From NCBI GenBank assembly GCA_937975655.1, contig CALJTZ010000247.1:1-10737 (forward strand): a DNA stretch of 10,737 nucleotides, in the 5' to 3' direction. The notes beneath the pieces were generated by a model, which searched no databases, was not told where the DNA came from, and saw nothing but the letters and a program-made list of their open reading frames with translations. The stretch is from an uncultured Synechococcus sp. GTDB taxonomy: Bacteria > Cyanobacteriota > Cyanobacteriia > PCC-6307 > Cyanobiaceae. Numbering within the stretch: the stretch's first letter is position 1; each line of letters starts with the position of its first letter. Shown one piece after another: positions 6,436 through 10,737 of this stretch. The position numbers and the translations under genes were made by a program.

Positions 6436-7503
6436 TTAGGCGGCTCGGCGGTAGCGCTCCTTCAGAAATTGGTAGGCCTCGTTGAGTCGGCGCATGGCGT
6501 CAGCGGAGCCTCCAGCATCGGGATGGTGAGACTGGGCCTGTTCGCGGTAGGCCTCGCGGATGTCCTGCAGGGAATAGGGCCGGTCAGCCACCGTTGGCAG
6601 CTCCAGCAGTTTGAGGGCGCCATGCACGGTCATGGCCTGATCAATCGCCTGGAAGGACGTGCCCCGTTTCTGACGACTACGGGCCCGCTGCACGAAGCGG
6701 GTGATCAAGGTGGGAACCCGCACGGCCAGGGTGTCGGCGCTGAAGGGATCCTCGAGGATGCCGGCGGCAACGATCACGCGCTCAAACGTCGCCTCTCCAT
6801 CAGACCAGTCAGGAGCAAACGAGCGCATTACCTGCTGGGTGAGGCTCCAAGTGAACGGTCGCCCGTCGCTCTGGTCGGACTGGGGCCAGATGTCCTTGGC
6901 GAGCCAGACCATCGAGGCCTCCAGAACAGGCGCCGCAGGGGGCTGGCCGTACACATCCAGCCAGTGCTGCTGGGCGGCACTGAGGGCATCATTGAGCCGC
7001 TCGCCGCTGATCAGGGCCAGCCCCCGTTCCTGCTCCTGGGCGGCTGGGCGTGGATGCAGGCTGCGCCTGAGTTGACTGGACTGTCGCCGCACAAATCCCG
7101 GCAGCTGGATACCCGATCCGGAGGCGTCACGCCGCTGCGGGATCGATGGCTCACTGCTCTCAGTCAAGACCCGTTCCTGGTCTGATAATGAGACCAGGTC
7201 GGAATGGATGAGCACAATTGCGGTGGTCTCGTTCAGTTCGCCGGCGGCTGAGCTGAGCGGAGGGGTTGGCAGATCGGTTGGCGTCGAAGCCAGGTCTGCA
7301 GAGGTTGGCGACTCCTGGGCCAGATCCACCGGCTCCTGTTCGTCGTCGGCCTCGTCCTGGCCGAGAACCTCGCAGAGCAAGCGCTCCACAATCTGCCCCC
7401 GGCTGCGCAGACCCCACTCCGATTTGAGCTGATCGATGGAGGCAATCAGCGCCTTGCTGAGGTCGAGGGTGACCCGCTTGCTATCGGATTCCCGTTGACC
7501 CAC
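6436..7503 (-). CDS. Ribbon-helix-helix-like / J-domain protein
   Basis: This 355-residue protein has three parts. Residues 8-48 (SKRVTLDLSKALIASIDQLK through RLLCEVLG) look like a ribbon-helix-helix fold: one strand, then two helices with a G-L-R-S-R-G turn. Residues 50-160 are acidic to polar and probably disordered. Residues 165-295 are helical and unknown to me. Residues 296-350 are a J domain with DIREAYREQAQSHHPD, the Hsp70-stimulating HPD at 327-329, then MRRLNEAYQFLKERY. The J domain is C-terminal and there is no G/F or zinc-finger region, so it is not a general DnaJ. It may bring an Hsp70 (DnaK) to a DNA- or protein-bound target; this is inference. The start is GTG at 7503, 24 bases after the DUF3370 stop, which lies in the same frame and limits the start. 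The two genes are probably one operon. Confidence 0.85.
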   Translation of the reverse strand: MGQRESDSKRVTLDLSKALIASIDQLKSEWGLRSRGQIVERLLCEVLGQDEADDEQEPVDLAQESPTSADLASTPTDLPTPPLSSAAGELNETTAIVLIHSDLVSLSDQERVLTESSEPSIPQRRDASGSGIQLPGFVRRQSSQLRRSLHPRPAAQEQERGLALISGERLNDALSAAQQHWLDVYGQPPAAPVLEASMVWLAKDIWPQSDQSDGRPFTWSLTQQVMRSFAPDWSDGEATFERVIVAAGILEDPFSADTLAVRVPTLITRFVQRARSRQKRGTSFQAIDQAMTVHGALKLLELPTVADRPYSLQDIREAYREQAQSHHPDAGGSADAMRRLNEAYQFLKERYRRAA

Positions 7504-7527
7504 GCGCCGACGCTGACCCCGCTGAGA

Positions 7528-9117
7528 CTATCGGCCCATCAGGCTGTTCATGTAGTGCTGCTGGGCGTCCACGGCCTGTTGATACCGGTCCAACAGGGCC
7601 TGGGACATCCGCTCCGGAGAGGGGAAGCCAGCACCAGGTGGGGGCAACTGCGAGCTGTTGACTGGTGGAATCGGGGGGAGGGCATCGAGCCAGCCCGGGG
7701 CCACCGCTGGCGGCCGGGGTGAAGGCACAGGGATCGCTGCAGAGGGCTGGGGTGGGACAGCGAGACCCGGAGGGGCAGGAGGCGGCGTGCGTTGTTGGAC
7801 CGCTTGCGATTCGGCTGCAGCCTTGGCGATCAAGATCTGTCGCTCCCGCACCTGGGCAAGCTGCCGATCCGGCACCACACTGAGCAGGTGCCCTGGAGTC
7901 GCGTCCGCGGGATACACCAGACTCACCTTGACCGGATTGTTCTGACCCGGCTTGAGGTTCAGGGAGGCCAGGGAGAGGCTCTCTCCGGATTTCATGCCCA
8001 CGTGCACCTCTTGGTAGCCCTCGTCGCTGGCGATGCCGATCGAGCCCCGAAAAGCGGTGAAGGTCCGTCCGTTGGGGGTGGGGTGGCTCAACACCAGCTG
8101 GTGAGGGCCGGTCCCGGAGAGATTGAAGGTGACGTCGAAGCGCACTCCGTAGGTGCCCACGTTGTTGAGGGATGAATCGAGCATGCGACTGGCCAGCTGG
8201 TTCACCTGCAGCTCTCCCGTGCCGAAGTTGTGCCGGTTCGTGCTGGTTAGGGGTACATGCAGTGCACCCTGGCTGAAGTCGTGGTTGAGGGTGGCTTGGT
8301 AGGTATCACCGAGAGCCACACCGGCCACCCTGGAGAAAACAGTGCCGTTCTGGATCTGACCCACCCGGTTCAGGTAGATCCGGCCAGGCGCCAACTGACC
8401 GCGATCCATCACCGCCATGATGTCCTGGTCGCTCTTGGGATCTTCAGCGGCTACGACAGCCATCTGAAAGGGGCCATCGCTGCTCCCCTTCAACAACCCA
8501 TTGGCGATGCCCCGGGCTGGCAACTGCGTGCTGAACAACACGGTGCGGCTGCGGGGTGGAATGGTGATGGTGTCGGAGAGCTTGTAGTCGAGCTTGCCCC
8601 GCAACATCTGGACGGCCGTGGCATCACCGGGCCCGGTGTTCCACGGTCTCGCACCCAGAGGCTTCACGCCCATCAGGTAATTGGGCAGATAGGGAGCTTC
8701 AAAGCTGTTGCGCACCGCTCCCTGCTGGAAGCGGATGTGCACAGGTCGATCGCCGGGGTTGATCAGGATCGTGGCCAGGGTCAGCTGGCCCCTCGGGCCA
8801 CTGCCGCGTCCCATGCGACTGCGGTCTTCCGGGTAGTACTTGTGATGCACATGCAACCCGAACTCACCGTTGAAGGTGTACGTGGCGTTGGCCAGGGGTT
8901 GGTTGGTCTCTGCCGCCAGGGCCGAGCCCGGCGTGGTGCTGACCAGGATCCCCGGCCCGTGCACCTCCTCGGGTTGGTTTGAATGCAGCACCGGCACGTT
9001 GTTGAAGCTGCCCTTGAGCGGGCGGGCTGTCTGTCCGGCCATCAGGGCGACGTAGGCGCGCGCCGGAACGCCCGCCAGAATCACCCCACCCACCAACGCG
9101 AGCATCAAGGGCCTCAT
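7528..9117 (-). CDS. Exported DUF3370-family protein
   Basis: From the ATG at 9117 the protein is 529 residues. It opens with a clear signal peptide, MRPLMLALVGGVILAGVPARA, with likely cleavage after the ARA near residue 21, so it is exported. The body (about 28-416) matches my memory of DUF3370: RPLKGSFNNVPVLHSNQPEE, GILVST, ATILINPGDRPVHIRF, a GPGDATAVQMLRGK segment, NFGTGELQVN, NNVGTYGVRFDVTFNLSG and VKVSLVYPADATPG. It then has a proline-rich linker (about 444-503, including RTPPPAPPGLAVPP) and a short helical tail. The family's function is unknown to me; an all-beta, cell-envelope or surface role is a guess. An in-frame TTG at 9144 would add nine residues and spoil the signal peptide. The RHH-like/J-domain gene follows 24 bases downstream. 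Confidence 0.85.
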   Translation of the reverse strand: MRPLMLALVGGVILAGVPARAYVALMAGQTARPLKGSFNNVPVLHSNQPEEVHGPGILVSTTPGSALAAETNQPLANATYTFNGEFGLHVHHKYYPEDRSRMGRGSGPRGQLTLATILINPGDRPVHIRFQQGAVRNSFEAPYLPNYLMGVKPLGARPWNTGPGDATAVQMLRGKLDYKLSDTITIPPRSRTVLFSTQLPARGIANGLLKGSSDGPFQMAVVAAEDPKSDQDIMAVMDRGQLAPGRIYLNRVGQIQNGTVFSRVAGVALGDTYQATLNHDFSQGALHVPLTSTNRHNFGTGELQVNQLASRMLDSSLNNVGTYGVRFDVTFNLSGTGPHQLVLSHPTPNGRTFTAFRGSIGIASDEGYQEVHVGMKSGESLSLASLNLKPGQNNPVKVSLVYPADATPGHLLSVVPDRQLAQVRERQILIAKAAAESQAVQQRTPPPAPPGLAVPPQPSAAIPVPSPRPPAVAPGWLDALPPIPPVNSSQLPPPGAGFPSPERMSQALLDRYQQAVDAQQHYMNSLMGR

Positions 9118-9214
9118 CAGACCTGTGGGACCAACTGCTCTCAAGATGCGAATGAAATCGTGATGTGGTGGGATCAGGTTGGAATTGCTTCAGCTCCTGA
9201 TGGTCGTCGTGGCG

Positions 9215-9244
9215 GCTATAGGGAGGCTGGATCCTGAGGGTCAA
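9215..9244 (-). promoter_or_regulatory. Candidate housekeeping promoter for the DUF3370 unit
   Basis: Reading leftward, TTGACC (9244-9239) and TATAGC (9220-9215) are separated by 18 bases, matching the sigma-70 -35 and -10 hexamers at 5 and 4 of 6 positions. Transcription would start near 9208 and leave a leader of about 90 bases before the ATG at 9117. An AGGT word lies just upstream of that ATG. No SigF-type promoter was recognised. Confidence 0.45.
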
Positions 9245-9295
9245 AGGTGGTCATGGAGTCAGGCCATGGGAGGCCTTGGACCGATGGGCACCATC

Positions 9296-9317
9296 GCGGC
9301 CAGGAGAGTCTGGCCGC
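9296..9317. repeat. 8-bp GC-rich hairpin before the small gene
   Basis: GCGGCCAG (9296-9303) and CTGGCCGC (9310-9317) form a perfect 8-bp stem with a GAGAGT loop, 28 bases before the ATG at 9346. There is no U tract on either side. It could be an operator, or a structure in the leader of the small gene or of a transcript from the other strand. Confidence 0.5.
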
Positions 9318-9345
9318 TAGAACAGCAACTTGCTGACATTTTCCC

Positions 9346-9528
9346 ATGCTCCCGCCGTTCTTTTGCTGTGGAGAGGGCGGAACCGCTGAGCAGTTCCGCC
9401 GCCGTCACCAGGAGCGCAAGCTGCAGACCCTCACCTTTTGGCGCGACAGCCTCGAGCGCCAGCTGGCTGCCATCAACGCCGCCATCAGCACGCTGCAGAA
9501 GCAGATGGGGGAGACAGCAGAGTCCTGA
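9346..9528 (+). CDS. Small helical protein, 60 residues, unknown function
   Basis: The product begins MLPPFFCCGEGG, with a CC pair, then a basic stretch EQFRRRHQERK. The C-terminal half, TFWRDSLERQLAAINAAISTLQKQM (starting near residue 30), has hydrophobic residues spaced for a single amphipathic helix or short coiled coil. That pattern, and the contrast with neighbouring non-coding frames, argues for a real gene. I do not recognise a named family. The ATG at 9346 has no Shine-Dalgarno; an in-frame TGA 12 bases upstream limits the start. The last 44 bases overlap the 3' end of sigF on the other strand, so the pair is convergent and overlapping. Not a certain gene. Confidence 0.55.
   Translation: MLPPFFCCGEGGTAEQFRRRHQERKLQTLTFWRDSLERQLAAINAAISTLQKQMGETAES
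9376..9400. repeat. 8-bp hairpin inside the 5' end of the small gene
   Basis: GGCGGAAC (9376-9383) and GTTCCGCC (9393-9400) are perfect inverted repeats with a nine-base spacer, starting 30 bases into the coding region. Such a stem near a start lacking a ribosome site could affect translation. It could also be a chance product of GC-rich codons. Confidence 0.45.
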
Positions 9529-10174
9529 GTTCCGCCAGGCCCCGATGCAGGTGGCGATGCACGGTGCTGGGGCTCACCTGCCAGCGCCCCGCCACCTGAC
9601 GCAGGCTGTGCCCCCCCATCACCACCTCCTGAACGGCCCGGCGTGCCTGCTGATCCAGGCGCTTGACGGCCTGCAGAAGCTCCTCGTACTGCCGTTCACG
9701 ACCGAAGGGTGTGCCTGGGGCGGCCAGGTCTGAAGCCTCGTCCAGGGGCACCATCCGAGTCCTCGGCATCTGGAGCTGCTGCTGCCAGCGCTGCAGGCTG
9801 AGGCCACAGGCAGCCATCAGCTCGTTGTCCATCGGCTCGCGGCCCAGCTCGATCACCAGCCTCTGGCGCTGCTGGCTCAACTGATGGGTCAACTCCTGCT
9901 GGCGCCTCGGCTGGCGGATCGCCGGCGCCAGATCCCGCAGGTAGTGCAGGATCGCACCGCGGATGTGGGGCCGGGCAAACACGGCGAAGGGTACCTGCTC
10001 GTCACTGCGGAAGCGCTCGGCGGCTCGGATCAGGCCCAGCAGTCCCACCTGAGTGAGATCCTCCCTGGATTCAGGGCAGACCTGGGCGTAGTGGCGGGCG
10101 ATGGGTTGGACGAGGTGGAGATAGGTCTCGATGCGGGCATTGCGCCGTTGGATCGTGGACTGACTGGACGCCAT
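9485..10174 (-). CDS. sigF: RNA polymerase sigma factor, SigF type (group 3)
   Basis: From the ATG at 10174 the protein is 229 residues. Region 2 runs from about 12 to 82, with IARHYAQVCPESREDLTQVGLLGLIRAAERF (26-56, core binding) and FAVFARPHIRGAILHYLRD (63-81, -10 recognition and melting). A region 3-like helical segment spans about 105-135 (IELGREPMDNELMAACGLSL). Region 4 lies at about 166-220, with a helix-turn-helix in SLRQVAGRWQVSPSTVHRHLHRGL. There is no region 1.1 and no region 1.2 like that of RpoD, so this is an alternative factor of the SigF/FliA/SigB class. In Synechocystis SigF is needed for pili and motility; a role here is by analogy. A GTG at 10231 would add 19 residues of unlikely sequence. 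It lies 93 bases after the Ap4A phosphorylase stop and ends overlapping the small gene. Confidence 0.85.
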   Translation of the reverse strand: MASSQSTIQRRNARIETYLHLVQPIARHYAQVCPESREDLTQVGLLGLIRAAERFRSDEQVPFAVFARPHIRGAILHYLRDLAPAIRQPRRQQELTHQLSQQRQRLVIELGREPMDNELMAACGLSLQRWQQQLQMPRTRMVPLDEASDLAAPGTPFGRERQYEELLQAVKRLDQQARRAVQEVVMGGHSLRQVAGRWQVSPSTVHRHLHRGLAELRTLLSPPSASAAC

Positions 10175-10267
10175 AACGGTGGACGACAGAGAGATGTAGA
10201 GCGGGAACCGTGAACCGACTCCCTTCACCACAAAGCCACCCTCTGGATCATCCCCGCATCCGTGAAA
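10175..10267 (-). promoter_or_regulatory. Region upstream of sigF
   Basis: These 93 bases separate the Ap4A phosphorylase stop from the sigF ATG. I see no terminator hairpin with a U run, so readthrough into sigF is possible. I found no convincing promoter hexamers, and the sigF ATG has no Shine-Dalgarno in front of it. A GTG GTG AAG start near 10231 would lie in this region. Confidence 0.25.
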
Positions 10268-10737
10268 TCACCGAACGTCTGCCGCCACCGCCCTCAGGAG
10301 CGCCAGGGGCCCATGTCGCTCCAGCCAGTCCTGGTCTGAGTGTTCTGTGAGCAACAGGGAGCCGGCGAAGCCCAGGGCGTTGATACTGAAACCAGCCCAG
10401 TGCTCACGCGTCCGCCGCACGGTCATGAACCACTGGTCATCGAAGAGCAGGTTGTAGGGCTGCCGAGGAGCGGTGTCCTGCTGCGGAGTTCCAAGCTCAA
10501 GCGCGTCGCTGTGGCGGCGATAGAGGCTCGCCAATTCCTCGGCCGCAGCATCCATGGCACTGCTGGCCTGCAGGCGCGGGCTGAGGCAGTAGCTCCATGG
10601 CCAGGGGGGCTGCTCGCCCCGCAGCTGGGCCTGGATGCTGGGGGCCAGCGGACAGCTCAGAGCACCGCTGCTGCGGGGCAGCAATTGCAGGTGGCGATGG
10701 GGCTGACTGGCCCCAGCCGCAGCACAGCTGTTGAAGA
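10268..10737 (-). CDS. ATP adenylyltransferase (Ap4A phosphorylase), C-terminal part, cut by right edge
   Basis: The frame is open through the right edge, and the visible 155 residues begin FNSCAAAGASQPHRHLQLLP. This is the HxHxQ active site of the Apa1/Apa2 branch of the HIT superfamily, with the nucleophilic histidine in QPHRHLQ. The C-terminal domain follows with PYNLLFDDQWFMTVRRT (about 92-108), HWAGFSINALGFAGSLLL (about 112-129) and a closing HGPLALLRAVA. The enzyme splits Ap4A with phosphate into ATP and ADP, controlling this stress-linked dinucleotide; the reverse reaction also occurs. The N-terminal half is missing, so the start cannot be given. Full-length family members are near 290 residues. 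It precedes sigF on the same strand, and cotranscription is possible but not shown. Confidence 0.88.
   Translation of the reverse strand, partial: FNSCAAAGASQPHRHLQLLPRSSGALSCPLAPSIQAQLRGEQPPWPWSYCLSPRLQASSAMDAAAEELASLYRRHSDALELGTPQQDTAPRQPYNLLFDDQWFMTVRRTREHWAGFSINALGFAGSLLLTEHSDQDWLERHGPLALLRAVAADVR

Overview
This window reads as a GC-rich unicellular cyanobacterium of the Synechococcus/Cyanobium type. The strongest pointer is apcD, the allophycocyanin-B alpha subunit, which requires a phycobilisome and so argues against Prochlorococcus. The block of an RNase II/R-family gene, rpsR, rpmG and divergent pheT is one I associate with picocyanobacteria from general knowledge; I could not check it against genomes. 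A SigF-type sigma factor and a DUF3370 protein, a family I know mainly from cyanobacteria, agree with this.

Layout, left to right. (1) 1-1047, minus strand: a translation/RNA block of rpmG (L33), rpsR (S18) and the N-terminal third or so of an RNB-type exoribonuclease that runs off the left edge. (2) 1166-3631, plus: pheT, divergent from rpmG. (3) 3635-4996, minus: a 4Fe-4S RumA/RlmD-type 23S rRNA uracil methyltransferase, convergent with pheT across 3 bases, with a perfect 18-bp palindrome closing pheT. (4) 5110-5604, plus: apcD alone, ending in a textbook intrinsic terminator. (5) 5657-6435: about 780 bases with no convincing gene, looking less GC-rich than its flanks, and carrying recurring GACTTGGC and GAGACT words plus several perfect inverted repeats. 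(6) 9117 down to 6436, minus: a two-gene unit of a secreted DUF3370 protein followed 24 bases later by a protein with a ribbon-helix-helix-like N terminus and a C-terminal J domain. (7) 9346-9528, plus: a probable 60-residue protein whose 3' end overlaps the 3' end of sigF. (8) 10737 down to 9485, minus: an Ap4A phosphorylase, entering from the right edge, and sigF.

Most of the window is core housekeeping (translation, rRNA modification, RNA decay, light harvesting, nucleotide metabolism). The parts that standard annotation explains least are the 5657-6435 gap, the RHH-like/J-domain protein with its exported partner, and the small gene with two strong hairpins beside sigF. I see no CRISPR array, insertion sequence, tRNA, rRNA or phage gene.
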